A stretch of 64,000 nt of DNA from Neisseriaceae bacterium ESL0693 (GTDB lineage Bacteria > Pseudomonadota > Gammaproteobacteria > Burkholderiales > Neisseriaceae): assembly GCA_029433475.1 (NCBI GenBank), contig JAQTIE010000006.1, forward strand, positions 124,001 to 188,000. The letters run 5' to 3'. Shown here piece after piece: positions 19,278-28,751 of the stretch. Below the pieces are notes generated by a model, which saw only the letters and a list, made by a program, of their open reading frames with translations, made no database searches and was not told where the DNA came from. The translations under genes were made by a program, and so were the position numbers. Within the stretch, counting starts at the first letter, position 1, and each line of letters opens with the position of its first letter.

Positions 19278-20252
19278 TTGATCTCTTTAGTATCTATTAC
19301 AAGGCTGTTTCCTTTATGGGCAGCCTTTTGTGCATTTATTGCCTATTATCACCCCAGTGTATTCATCGGTTTTAAACCCTATATGGCACAGCTTCTGATG
19401 CTGATCATGCTGGCCATGGGGGTTACATTGCATATTGATGACTTCAGCCGTGTTTTAAGGCGGCCGGTACCGGTTGCCGCCGGTCTGGCACTGCATTATC
19501 TGGTCATGCCGCTGGCCGCATGGATCATAGCCCGTATACTGCATATGCCCCCCGAACTACAGGCCGGAATGGTACTGGTAGGATGTGTCGCCAGTGGTAC
19601 TGCATCTAATGTCATGGTTTTTCTGGCTAAGGGCGATGTGGCTTTATCTGTTACCATCAGTGTATGTTCTACCCTGATCGGGGTAGTGGCTACGCCGTTA
19701 CTGACGCATTTTTATATTGCCTCCAGCATTCATGTTCCCATTGAATCTATATTAATTGAAATTATTCAAATTGTTATTTTACCGATTACGGCAGGACTTT
19801 TATTGAATCGTTTTGCGCATAAGGCTGTTAAAAATGTTTTGCCGCTATTGCCATTGTTTTCCATGTGTCTGATTTTACTGGCGCTGAGCACTGTAGTGGC
19901 ATTAAGTCAGCACAGCCTCAATGATCTTTATGCCACCGATACCGCATACACGCCCATCCAGTTGGGCTGGATGACTGTTTTAGGTGTGTTGCTGCACAAC
20001 GCCATTGGCTTACTGAGTGGCTACTGGGGCGGGCGGCTGCTGGGTTTTGATAAATCCATTTGTCGCACACTGGCTTTTGAAGTTGGTATGCAAAATTCAG
20101 GTCTGGCGGCGGTACTGGGTTTAAAATTCGTTTCTGCATTGGCCGCATTGCCGGCGGCATTCTTTTCTGTCTGGCATAATATTTCTGGTGCACTCTTGGC
20201 AGGTTTCTGGTCTGACAAAGCTGTTAAACCAGAAGATAAAAACCATTCCTGA
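19278..20252 (+). CDS. Bile acid:sodium symporter (BASS) family transporter
   Basis: The 324-residue protein has about ten membrane helices and the BASS marks [19 protein letters not shown] (sodium/substrate crossover region, about residues 105-123) and [15 protein letters not shown] near the C-terminus. The meningococcal member of this family is the structural model for human ASBT. Bacterial substrates are mostly unknown organic anions, and a role in pantoate or bile-acid-like uptake is only a possibility. The start is TTG at 19278 after AGGATAAG; a later ATG would remove the first helix. Confidence 0.88.
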   Translation: MISLVSITRLFPLWAAFCAFIAYYHPSVFIGFKPYMAQLLMLIMLAMGVTLHIDDFSRVLRRPVPVAAGLALHYLVMPLAAWIIARILHMPPELQAGMVLVGCVASGTASNVMVFLAKGDVALSVTISVCSTLIGVVATPLLTHFYIASSIHVPIESILIEIIQIVILPITAGLLLNRFAHKAVKNVLPLLPLFSMCLILLALSTVVALSQHSLNDLYATDTAYTPIQLGWMTVLGVLLHNAIGLLSGYWGGRLLGFDKSICRTLAFEVGMQNSGLAAVLGLKFVSALAALPAAFFSVWHNISGALLAGFWSDKAVKPEDKNHS

Positions 20253-20808
20253 ATTTTAATACCATGATGATTATCTGGTTTATTTAAGATAACTGCCTGA
20301 TTTTTAAAACAACAGATTGAAGAATCAGGCAATATACATTAAAAATCATATCCATTTAATACATCTGATCTGAATAAATAACCAGAATGAAGAGCACAAA
20401 ACGGATAAAATAACCATAAAATCAGAAAATAATGATTTTAAAATCTGATGATTACAAACATAAATTTCATGGCCTAGCATCTTCTTGTAAATCTGCATAT
20501 GTTTGTCATATACATAGTTTGAAATCAGCAATAAGTCATAGCCACTAAAAATAATCAAATACTTACCAGAAAATGGTTAATCTGATTGATTTCTATATTT
20601 CAATTTTTGTAACATTTATCCGGAAATAAATGATTTAAATTTCTATATGCTTGATAAATAAATGCCAAATCAATAAATATTGATGGTTTTGTTTATTCAG
20701 TGATCAGATAGCATTGACCCTGATGGCTTTAAAACACAGGAAATTTCACCCATCTGCAAAAGCAATAATCATTGCAATATCATTGATGGTGTCCGGACAA
20801 TATATTGA
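20253..20808. other. Intergenic region between BASS gene and recX
   Basis: Over 550 AT-rich bases between convergent genes. TGCCTGATT and AATCAGGCA around 20291-20332 form a stem that could end both transcripts. A 70-codon minus-strand frame here has only a TTG start without ribosome binding site and is not accepted. Confidence 0.45.
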
Positions 20809-21291
20809 TTATAAAGACTCATACTCACTATCGTCAGTAATTAACGGCGCATCTTCCCAGGCTTGTTTTAAGGCAGTATAGATAATGTCCATGCTATAGC
20901 CGCGATAAGCCAGAAATTGCATGTATTTTTGTTTCTGGCGCATATCGGTTGGCGGTTGATGAAATTTCTTACGCAAAACATTAATGGCATTCTCGATCTG
21001 CCTGTCGGTATCAGGCAGATAATCGTTAATCAGCTGCTCATCAACGCCTTTTTGTTTTAAAGCCTGCTTCAGACGCATGTTACCGTGTTGCCGGCTTTTA
21101 CTGTATATATAGGTTTCGGTAAAACGAGCATCTGATTGCCAGTGCTTTTGCGCCAGTTCATCCAATAAAGCAGTTAAATCATCGCTTTCTTCCACATAGG
21201 GGCGCAGTTTACGCGCCAATTCAGCCCGACTGATTTCCTGTCGTGACAGAATATTTAAAGCGCGTCCCCGCAGGCTCAGCTTGGGATTCAC
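20809..21291 (-). CDS. recX: Regulatory protein RecX
   Basis: The 160-residue helical protein has the three tandem three-helix repeats of RecX, which caps and limits RecA filaments. Characteristic parts are ALNILSRQEISRAELARKL at the N-terminus, SKSRQHGNMRLKQALKQKGV in the middle and FLAYRGYSMDIIYTAL near the end. The start is a GTG overlapping the gph stop by four bases (GTGA), so translation is probably coupled. recA itself is not in this window. Confidence 0.93.
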   Translation of the reverse strand: MNPKLSLRGRALNILSRQEISRAELARKLRPYVEESDDLTALLDELAQKHWQSDARFTETYIYSKSRQHGNMRLKQALKQKGVDEQLINDYLPDTDRQIENAINVLRKKFHQPPTDMRQKQKYMQFLAYRGYSMDIIYTALKQAWEDAPLITDDSEYESL

Positions 21292-21995
21292 GCCTGAATC
21301 TCAACATCACCATGTTGCTGCATATTGTCGGCAATGTGTGGTAAATGATCAATAATAATGTCGGGCTTAGTCGTCTCATTCTGGTTAAGCCGATTCATAT
21401 CGCCATAACCCCAGGTTACACCACAGCTCATGGCGCCGGCTGCTTTGGCGGCCAGAATATCATTGGCAGAATCGCCCACCATCAATAAATGGTGTACCGA
21501 TACACCCAATACTTCGGCAGTATGCTGTAAGGGTTGTGGTGCCGGTTTTTTCTCAGGCAAGGTGTCACCGCCGATGACCAGGCTGAAATAGTCAGCAAGA
21601 TGTAATTGTTGCAATACCTTGACGGCCAGAATTTCATTTTTATTGGTCACCACGGCTAAAGGAAGCCCACGCGCCTTAAAGAGCGCCAAGGCCGTTTCTA
21701 CCTCAGGGTACGGACGGGTATGGGTTGTCAGATGCTGGCGATAATAATCAATAAAGGTACGAAAACCTTGAGTCCACTCGGTCTGACCAACTTCCTTATT
21801 GCGATCACCACTTAAAGTACGATGTACCAGCTGGCCAATACCATCACCGACAAAAGTGGCAATTTCCGTTTCAGGCAGAAGAGGGAGGCTAAACGTTTTG
21901 CGTACCTGATTGGCTGCCGCACATAAATCAGGCAGTGAATTGACTAAAGTACCGTCCAGATCAAAAGCAATGGCCTGAATGTCATTCCATTTCAT
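21288..21995 (-). CDS. gph: Phosphoglycolate phosphatase (HAD hydrolase)
   Basis: The 235-residue HAD-superfamily phosphatase shows FDLDGTLVNSLPDL with both catalytic aspartates at the N-terminus, the VVTNKN segment (motif II), the conserved KPAPQPL lysine (motif III) and VGDSANDILAAKAAG (motif IV). Cap-domain length and motif spacing fit Gph, which removes 2-phosphoglycolate formed in DNA repair; other small HAD substrates cannot be excluded. It overlaps recX by four bases. Confidence 0.9.
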   Translation of the reverse strand: MKWNDIQAIAFDLDGTLVNSLPDLCAAANQVRKTFSLPLLPETEIATFVGDGIGQLVHRTLSGDRNKEVGQTEWTQGFRTFIDYYRQHLTTHTRPYPEVETALALFKARGLPLAVVTNKNEILAVKVLQQLHLADYFSLVIGGDTLPEKKPAPQPLQHTAEVLGVSVHHLLMVGDSANDILAAKAAGAMSCGVTWGYGDMNRLNQNETTKPDIIIDHLPHIADNMQQHGDVEIQA

Positions 21996-22262
21996 GAGGG
22001 TTTTCCTGTAGATAAACGATCAGCTTTATTCTAACCTACTTTTTGATGAATGAAGCTGATGCGATTCAAAATGGTGTGATTTTACTTTAGTGTATTCCGG
22101 CAGAGAATAGCTCTTTTGAATTTAAATAAACAATATCATAAACTGCTAAAGACATATTCATCAGCATAAAGCGTACATTATGGATGGAATACAAACACCA
22201 CCCGATAATTTATCCATCACCAGTTAATCCGCCCCTTATGAGGCAGATTAAGGCAGGAATGA

Positions 22263-23606
<1,344 letters not shown>

Positions 23607-23972
23607 TCACGACGAAATAGGCAGACATCGTGATGATATAGAAAAGAAAGGTTGCACGAAGAGTTCGGGTAATGTTTTTTCTTTAACACAAGCTTGGGCT
23701 TGTTTATATTGCGAGTAGCTATAAGACATAAGCATTAAAAAACCAACGATCAAAACAAAAAAATAGAAATAATGCCCAATCGTAGCGGGATAATTCCATG
23801 AATCTCCATGATGATCAGTAATAACAACCATAACGAACAAAACCGTCATTAAAAATAGACTGGCGGCAATTTTATTGACCAGCTCAATAAAAAATTCTGC
23901 GGCTATACTAAAAAGTGATTAAGCGGGAATATTGTCCGGATAAGGATGAGTGGGTTTTTGTGGTTTCAGCAT
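23607..23972 (-). pseudogene. Small membrane protein gene interrupted by an in-frame TAA
   Basis: From an ATG at 23972 the frame reads 17 codons (ending YPDNIPA), then TAA at 23919-23921, then continues open in the same frame with SLFSIAAEFFIELVNKIAASLF and a strongly hydrophobic stretch to a stop at 23607. The simplest reading is a protein of about 120 residues with two or three membrane helices, broken by one C-to-T change in a glutamine codon. The distal part also has an internal ATG (23849) and could be made alone. It diverges from the PAAR gene. I do not recognise the family. Confidence 0.55.
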
Positions 23973-24193
23973 GAATTTTCTTTCTACTGATTAATATTAG
24001 AGAATATTTAATACATTAATAAAAATAATTTTTATCATATATTTACAACTATTTCAATTCCATTCTAGCCACCTCATAGATTTTATTATGGGTAAATAAC
24101 AATACCGATAGATAAATTTTATAAAATAACTACTTACTAAAAGTTAACATTCCGTTACAATAAAACAGTTATGTTTATTAAGGAGATTATAGA

Positions 24194-24682
24194 ATGTCTG
24201 TCGGATACTTTTTGCGCGTTGGCGATAAAACCACCTGTGGCGGCCAGATTCTTACCGGTGACCCCATTATGTCATGGCATGGCAAACCTGCCGCCCGCGA
24301 AGGCGATCAGGTCAGCTGTGGTCGCCATAGCGGTACCTATCAGATCATTGGCGGCATCAGCCATTTTGCCTCCATGGGCAGACGCACCGCCGGCACACTC
24401 GACAGCCGCAGCTCCTGCCCCTGTCATGCCGGTTTCATTGCTTCCATCACTGACCATTATATTCCCGAAGCAAAACCAGACAGCCCGGCCACCCCACCAC
24501 AGCCCACCACCTATCGCGCCCGCTATCTGTGTCAGAACGATACCGGTGAAGCTTATATCCAGCGTCATTATCATCTTTATCGGCAAAACGGCGAAAGACA
24601 TACTGGTTATACCGATGCCGAAGGATATACCGAATGGTATGAGCTGAATAAAGATGAAGAAATCCGTATCCATATCCTTTGA
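24194..24682 (+). CDS. PAAR-domain protein, T6SS spike tip
   Basis: The 162-residue protein starts with a PAAR domain (residues 1-85; GDKTTCGGQILTGDP and REGDQVSCGRHSGTYQIIGG), which caps the VgrG spike and carries effectors in type VI secretion. A proline-rich linker (about residues 92-105) leads to a C-terminal domain (YRARYLCQND... TDAEGYTEWYEL) of the small beta type often found between PAAR and cargo. It has an AAGGAG ribosome binding site. The putative effector begins eight bases after its stop. No vgrG or structural T6SS gene lies in the window. Confidence 0.9.
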   Translation: MSVGYFLRVGDKTTCGGQILTGDPIMSWHGKPAAREGDQVSCGRHSGTYQIIGGISHFASMGRRTAGTLDSRSSCPCHAGFIASITDHYIPEAKPDSPATPPQPTTYRARYLCQNDTGEAYIQRHYHLYRQNGERHTGYTDAEGYTEWYELNKDEEIRIHIL

Positions 24683-24690
24683 GAATAATC

Positions 24691-25965
24691 ATGCCTGTTT
24701 ATACTGTCTTTACCAAAATAGAATCCAATGTCCCGGTGGATAAACTTCGCTACGATATATCGGTTTACCGCTGGGATAAAGAAAGCAGAAAAGCTTATTT
24801 TCTGCTGCTGCCGGTTTACAGAGAATCCCTGCAAGCCGATTACAGCACGAAGAAACATCAGACGGTAGACACCAATGACCCGCCGGAAACCGTTTATCTG
24901 GTGCGGATAGAGCTATATCGCTACTCAGGCTATGATGGGCAGCCCGTAAGTGGCAACCCGTTTGTGCGCCTGTTTAGCCTTAAAGACATCATCAATGGCC
25001 GCATCTATGCCCCCTTCAAAAAAGGCTTTGCCTACTATTATGAAACCCCAGCCAAACCTAAATCGATTCTTGAAGGTGGCAATACGGTTTTATTGAGAAT
25101 CAGCCAGCCAGAGCGGCAATTTATTGCCCGCAAATATCCGGTGGGCGATTCAAATGATCCGTTTGAAAAGGAACGTTTTGATTCCTATAATAAACATCGA
25201 AATGATTACAGCATTAAAAATCACTCATACACTGGCTACAAAACGCCACCCACTTATTTTGCTCCTGATGAATCCTCTTATCCTTATCAAGGAGATACCA
25301 GTCTTTGCGGGCCGGCGGCTTTTTTCTTCTGTTTACTGATAGACAGACCGGATGTGTATCAGCAGGCAGCGCATGAATTATGGCAATATGGTGAAACTCG
25401 TATCAATGACTTGATCATCAAACCAGGAAATAGTTGTAAACACCCTTCTGGTCCATTTTATAAATATGCCCAAGATGGAGTTACCATAATCAAACGTCTG
25501 ATTTCCGGTCTGGATTGGGTTACGCTGGCCAGTTTACGTGATTCATCCAATCACATGATGGCTTACGATGAAGTTAGTGATCAGGTTGCTGGTATCAGCC
25601 CACCTTGGGATATAAACAGATGGTTTACAGAAGCAGGCTATAAAAAGATTTTTGACAATATCCGCTATCGGCGCCACAGCAATTTTAAAGAGATTGAGGA
25701 ATTAAATCATTATGCCCGTCAAGGGTATAGAGTAGTGTCTTTAATTTCTGCCAATATGCTTGATAGTATTAAGGAAGAAGCCATTATTCCTACTAAAACT
25801 CATTGGATAGTGTGGATGGGGCCGGTAGAAATTGCTGTCAATGGCGAAGTTTCATTAAATCTGTTTTCATGGGGGCAAATCTATAATCAGATCAAACCAC
25901 AAAAAGACATAGACTATTTTTTAAAACATACCTTTGGCGGCATGGTGTTTGAACCATTGAAATAA
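24691..25965 (+). CDS. Putative T6SS effector, papain-like cysteine hydrolase
   Basis: The 424-residue protein follows the PAAR gene directly and lacks a signal peptide, as expected for cargo. Its first 190 residues are beta-rich. The second half has SLCGPAAFFF with Cys206 at the start of a hydrophobic helix, THWIVWMG with His371, and NLFSWGQ about 20 residues later, an order that matches papain-like/C39-like hydrolases (Cys, His, then Asn/Asp/Ser). A peptidoglycan or protein amide bond is a likely target, but that is inference. Lipoprotein genes follow after 14 bases. I chose ATG 24691; the frame opens upstream only with TTG. Its last 46 codons recur twice downstream. Confidence 0.75.
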   Translation: MPVYTVFTKIESNVPVDKLRYDISVYRWDKESRKAYFLLLPVYRESLQADYSTKKHQTVDTNDPPETVYLVRIELYRYSGYDGQPVSGNPFVRLFSLKDIINGRIYAPFKKGFAYYYETPAKPKSILEGGNTVLLRISQPERQFIARKYPVGDSNDPFEKERFDSYNKHRNDYSIKNHSYTGYKTPPTYFAPDESSYPYQGDTSLCGPAAFFFCLLIDRPDVYQQAAHELWQYGETRINDLIIKPGNSCKHPSGPFYKYAQDGVTIIKRLISGLDWVTLASLRDSSNHMMAYDEVSDQVAGISPPWDINRWFTEAGYKKIFDNIRYRRHSNFKEIEELNHYARQGYRVVSLISANMLDSIKEEAIIPTKTHWIVWMGPVEIAVNGEVSLNLFSWGQIYNQIKPQKDIDYFLKHTFGGMVFEPLK

Positions 25966-25979
25966 CAGGAGATAAACAT

Positions 25980-26399
25980 ATGTTTCATATAAGAATAGTG
26001 ATTTTATTGGGTTGTCTTATGCTGGCTGCTTGTAAAAATACAGTGGGCATTGAACCGAAAGATTATTATCTGCCTGATGCTACGATAGGTAAACCGTATC
26101 GACAGGTTATTTATCTGTATGGAGCTCAGCCAGACTCTATAATTTTGAGTACATGGCCAGATAATACAAAATTAGACTGGCAGTTCAGCCGTAAAGATTC
26201 TTCATTTTGGAATGAATATAGAGGAGGGCATGGTGATGCCATTGAAATAAATTTTATGCCTGTTAACAATACTTCAAAGGAAATCAAAATAGGTATATGG
26301 GCTACAGCATATAGCACTATGTTGCTCGGTGCCGAAGCTTATAAAGAATATGTTATCAGACTGGTGCCAGATTCTGCTAAACTCGTAACTAAGCCGTGA
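25980..26399 (+). CDS. Ig-like lipoprotein, family A copy 1 (candidate immunity protein)
   Basis: The 139-residue precursor has a lipoprotein signal peptide with lipobox LAAC (Cys18), so the mature protein should be periplasmic and lipid-anchored. It contains one small beta domain with YLPDATIGKPYRQVIYLYG, GDAIEINFMPVNN and a closing EYVIRLVPD strand, which looks like a single immunoglobulin-like sandwich. It sits 14 bases after the effector stop with an AGGAGATAAACAT ribosome binding site, the classic place of an immunity gene. Function is inferred from position only. Confidence 0.75.
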   Translation: MFHIRIVILLGCLMLAACKNTVGIEPKDYYLPDATIGKPYRQVIYLYGAQPDSIILSTWPDNTKLDWQFSRKDSSFWNEYRGGHGDAIEINFMPVNNTSKEIKIGIWATAYSTMLLGAEAYKEYVIRLVPDSAKLVTKP

Positions 26400-26437
26400 T
26401 CTGCTTCATAGTATTAAATTAAAGTGTATATACCAAT

Positions 26438-26947
26438 ATGAAAAAACTTATTTTATTACTGAGTCTGTCTCTGGCAGGCTGTTATACTGCCTTTGAGCCT
26501 ACAGGTAATAGTCTACCCACGGCTAAGGTAGGCCAGCCATATCACCAGCGTATATATTTGTATGGCAGTATTCCCCGAACCATCTGGGTAGGAATAGGGC
26601 CTAAAGATAATGGCTTGCGTTATCGTTTTCTGTATTTTAACCCTAATAAAAAAGTGGTTACCAATAGAGGAAATATTATTGAAATCACTGGTATTCCTAA
26701 TGATAATGATCTTTCTATAATAAAAATAGGTATACATGGCTATGGTTATCAGGGCAAATATGATAATAAAAAACGTTTTGAAAAAGCATATACGATCAAA
26801 TTAATCCCGGATAAAAATCATCCGCCCAAACCAGCTAAAACGACCTCGCCACCACCAGACATTCGTCCTCCGGGCTGTATCGTTACCTATGATGAGATAA
26901 AAAAGGATCTCGGATGTTTGGAGCTTACTAATTGGGACAAGCAATGA
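26438..26947 (+). CDS. Ig-like lipoprotein, family B copy 1 (candidate immunity protein)
   Basis: The 169-residue precursor has signal peptide and lipobox LAGC (Cys15). Its domain begins LPTAKVGQPYHQRIYLYGS, carries IIEITGIPND and ends YTIKLIPDKNHPP, so it is a paralogue of family A with the same predicted fold. A proline-rich tail (PPKPAKTTSPPP) and a short C-terminal segment with two cysteines are unique to family B. The ribosome binding site is weak, suggesting coupling to family A translation. Likely periplasmic; the role is inferred from context. Confidence 0.72.
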   Translation: MKKLILLLSLSLAGCYTAFEPTGNSLPTAKVGQPYHQRIYLYGSIPRTIWVGIGPKDNGLRYRFLYFNPNKKVVTNRGNIIEITGIPNDNDLSIIKIGIHGYGYQGKYDNKKRFEKAYTIKLIPDKNHPPKPAKTTSPPPDIRPPGCIVTYDEIKKDLGCLELTNWDKQ

Positions 26948-27000
26948 ATCAATAGTAACCGATCTAACTGATAACCAATAAGACAATATGAACGAAGGCG

Positions 27001-27141
27001 GTAGAAATTGCCGCCAATGGCGAAGTTTCATTAAATCTGTTTTCATGGGGAAAAGTCTATAATCAGATCAAACCACAAAAAGACATAGACTATTTTTTGA
27101 AACACACCTTTGGCGGCATAGTATTTGAACCATTGAAATAA
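27001..27141 (+). pseudogene. Detached effector tail, copy 1 (46 codons, intact frame)
   Basis: This 141-base block repeats the last 46 codons plus stop of the effector with no internal stop or frameshift. It starts seven to eight residues after the catalytic histidine, so it cannot be active alone. There is no start codon in frame. Several differences from the parent are synonymous (GCT/GCC, TTA/TTG, CAT/CAC, GTG/GTA), suggesting it derived from a functional variant effector, probably brought in with the next lipoprotein pair by recombination. Confidence 0.85.
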
Positions 27142-27155
27142 TAGGAGATAAACAT

Positions 27156-27578
27156 ATGTTTCATATAAGAGTGTTGGTTTTATTGGGTTGTTTTATGCTG
27201 GCTGCTTGCAAAAATACAGTGGGTTTTGAGCCAAAAAATTATTATCTGCCTGAGGCTACGGTAGGTAAACCGTATCGGCAGGTTATTCATCTTTATCCAT
27301 CTGGTCCGCTAAGGCATGTCAGTGTGGGAACCTGGCCTGAAGAAGCGGGTTTAGACTGGCAGTACAGTCGGACTGATTCAAAATACTGGCGTGAAAATAG
27401 AGAAGTTAAAGGAAATGCTATTGAAATTACTGGTATTCCTGCTGATAACCCGCAGAAAGAAATCAAAATAGGTGTATGGGGTCATACCATGGGTACTATG
27501 TGGCCTGGTACTGAAAGTTATAAAGAATATATGATTAAGCTGGCGCCTGATAAGGCTAAGTCGATAGCCAAACCGTGA
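27156..27578 (+). CDS. Ig-like lipoprotein, family A copy 2
   Basis: This 140-residue precursor is a paralogue of the 25980 gene. The signal peptide and lipobox (LAAC) are nearly identical, as are YLPEATVGKPYRQVI and the final KEYMIKLAPD strand, while the middle (about residues 48-120) has diverged strongly. That pattern fits immunity proteins that keep secretion and fold but change toxin specificity. It follows a detached effector tail with the same AGGAGATAAACAT ribosome binding site as copy 1. Confidence 0.75.
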   Translation: MFHIRVLVLLGCFMLAACKNTVGFEPKNYYLPEATVGKPYRQVIHLYPSGPLRHVSVGTWPEEAGLDWQYSRTDSKYWRENREVKGNAIEITGIPADNPQKEIKIGVWGHTMGTMWPGTESYKEYMIKLAPDKAKSIAKP

Positions 27579-27616
27579 TCAGCTTTATATTATTAAATTA
27601 AAGTGTGTATACCGAT

Positions 27617-28141
27617 ATGAAAAAACTTATTTTATTACTAAGCTTAGTTTTGAGCGCCTGTGTCACCAGGATTGAACCTGAAAATGATGAATTACCCGCT
27701 GCTCAGGTAGGCCAGCCGTATCACCAGCGTATTCAACTGCATGGCAGTATCCCCCGAAGTATCTGGGTAGGAATAAGACCTAGTGATCATGGCTTGCATT
27801 ATCGTTTTCTGTATTCTAATCCTAATAAAAAAGTAACTTCTAATAGAGGCGATATTATTGAAATCAGTGGTATCCCTAATGATCAAAATGAAAAATTTAT
27901 AACAGTATATGTATCAGGATATGGCTATCAGGGCAGACAGGATAGCAAGGAACGGTTTGGAAAAGAATATTATATAAAATTAATCCCAGATAAAAATCAT
28001 CCGCCCAAACCAGCTAAAACGACCTCGCCACCACCAGACATTCGGCCTCCAGGCTGTAACATTATCTATGATGAGATAAAACAAGATCTCAGATGTTTGG
28101 AGCGTGCTGATTGGGAGAATGGATTAATCAATAACAACTGA
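27617..28141 (+). CDS. Ig-like lipoprotein, family B copy 2
   Basis: This 174-residue precursor is a paralogue of the 26438 gene, with lipobox LSAC, LPAAQVGQPYHQRIQLHGS, IIEISGIPND and the same proline-rich tail. I start at the ATG at 27617 (MKKLILLL), which gives a proper signal peptide; an upstream in-frame start adds only a few unlikely residues. It is the last intact gene of the array. The role as immunity factor is inferred. Confidence 0.73.
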   Translation: MKKLILLLSLVLSACVTRIEPENDELPAAQVGQPYHQRIQLHGSIPRSIWVGIRPSDHGLHYRFLYSNPNKKVTSNRGDIIEISGIPNDQNEKFITVYVSGYGYQGRQDSKERFGKEYYIKLIPDKNHPPKPAKTTSPPPDIRPPGCNIIYDEIKQDLRCLERADWENGLINNN

Positions 28142-28179
28142 TCTAACTGATAACCAATAAGACAATATGAATAGAGTCG

Positions 28180-28320
28180 GTAGAAATTGCCACTGATGGC
28201 GAAGTTTCATTAAATCTGTTTTCATGGAGTCAAATCTAGAATCAGATCAAACCACAACAAGACATAGATTATTTAATTAATTATACATTTGACAGAATAT
28301 ATTTATTAGAAAAATATTAA
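28180..28320 (+). pseudogene. Detached effector tail, copy 2 (degenerate)
   Basis: This block again matches the effector 3' end for 47 codons in frame, but has TAG where the parent has a tyrosine codon after SWSQI and its last 17 codons have diverged. The preceding spacer is the same as before tail copy 1. No lipoprotein gene follows, so this looks like the scar of a further unit that was lost. Confidence 0.8.
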
Positions 28321-28380
28321 TCTGGCAAGTCTGGGTAGCGGAAAAAGGGCGATTTGTTATTGAGTGTGTTGGTATAAAAT

Positions 28381-28406
28381 GCCGCCTGATTATGAGGTAA
28401 GGCGGC
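28381..28406 (+). terminator. GC-rich hairpin after the effector array
   Basis: GCCGCCT and AGGCGGC pair with a short asymmetric loop just beyond the last tail remnant. It is followed by TTAATG rather than a clear T run, so termination is possible but not certain. Confidence 0.45.
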
Positions 28407-28490
28407 TTAATGATTGGTTGTTATTTATTGATCATGTGTTCAGTATTTCTGCTGTATGTTTGCGGATTACTGGGCGGCATGATCATGATT

Positions 28491-28751
28491 TTATGATTTT
28501 GTTGTTATTAGGTTTGCATCCATTATGTGACATAAATCGGCTGATAGCTGTGCACCTTCGTGGTTCTGGGCATCGGTAGCCAGTTGTGTCAGCATGTCGG
28601 CCAGACATTCGATTAGGGCATAATTCTGTTGTGATGCGCTTTGATGTATGCATTCAGCCAGGGTGTCGACATACCAGGCAAAGTGGTCAAGTCTGGCTAA
28701 GGTTTCAGCGGAAGAGGCGAGCAGGTGATGGTTAACGGGATAGGTTTTCAT
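28491..28751 (-). CDS. Small helical protein of unknown function
   Basis: The 86-residue product is predicted to be almost wholly helical, with a LASSAETLARLDHFAWYVDTLAECI helix and a later LADMLTQLATDAQ helix. It has no signal peptide or membrane segment. The ATG at 28751 has a strong CGGAGGC ribosome binding site seven bases upstream; a longer frame adds residues without support. It lies at the end of the T6SS cargo array on the opposite strand. I do not recognise the family. Confidence 0.65.
   Translation of the reverse strand: MKTYPVNHHLLASSAETLARLDHFAWYVDTLAECIHQSASQQNYALIECLADMLTQLATDAQNHEGAQLSADLCHIMDANLITTKS

Larger units (their letters stand above)
25825..28320 (+). repeat. Tandem array of effector-tail/lipoprotein units, period about 1.18 kb
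   Basis: Homology units begin at the GTAGAAATTGC word inside the effector (25825) and recur at 27001 and 28180, giving periods of 1176 and 1179 bases. Each of the first two units contains the last 46 codons of the effector, a family A lipoprotein gene and a family B lipoprotein gene, then a common spacer ending AAGACAATATGA. The third unit is only a degenerate tail. The tails at 25825 and 27001 differ at about nine of 141 positions by eye. Confidence 0.88.

Noticed and set aside
20346-20558. 70-codon minus-strand frame ending in a hydrophobic stretch
   Set aside because: It starts with TTG, has no ribosome binding site, and its composition is that of AT-rich spacer.
27001-27141. Independent small toxin gene in the detached effector tail
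   Set aside because: The block has no in-frame start codon and lacks the catalytic cysteine and histidine of the parent.
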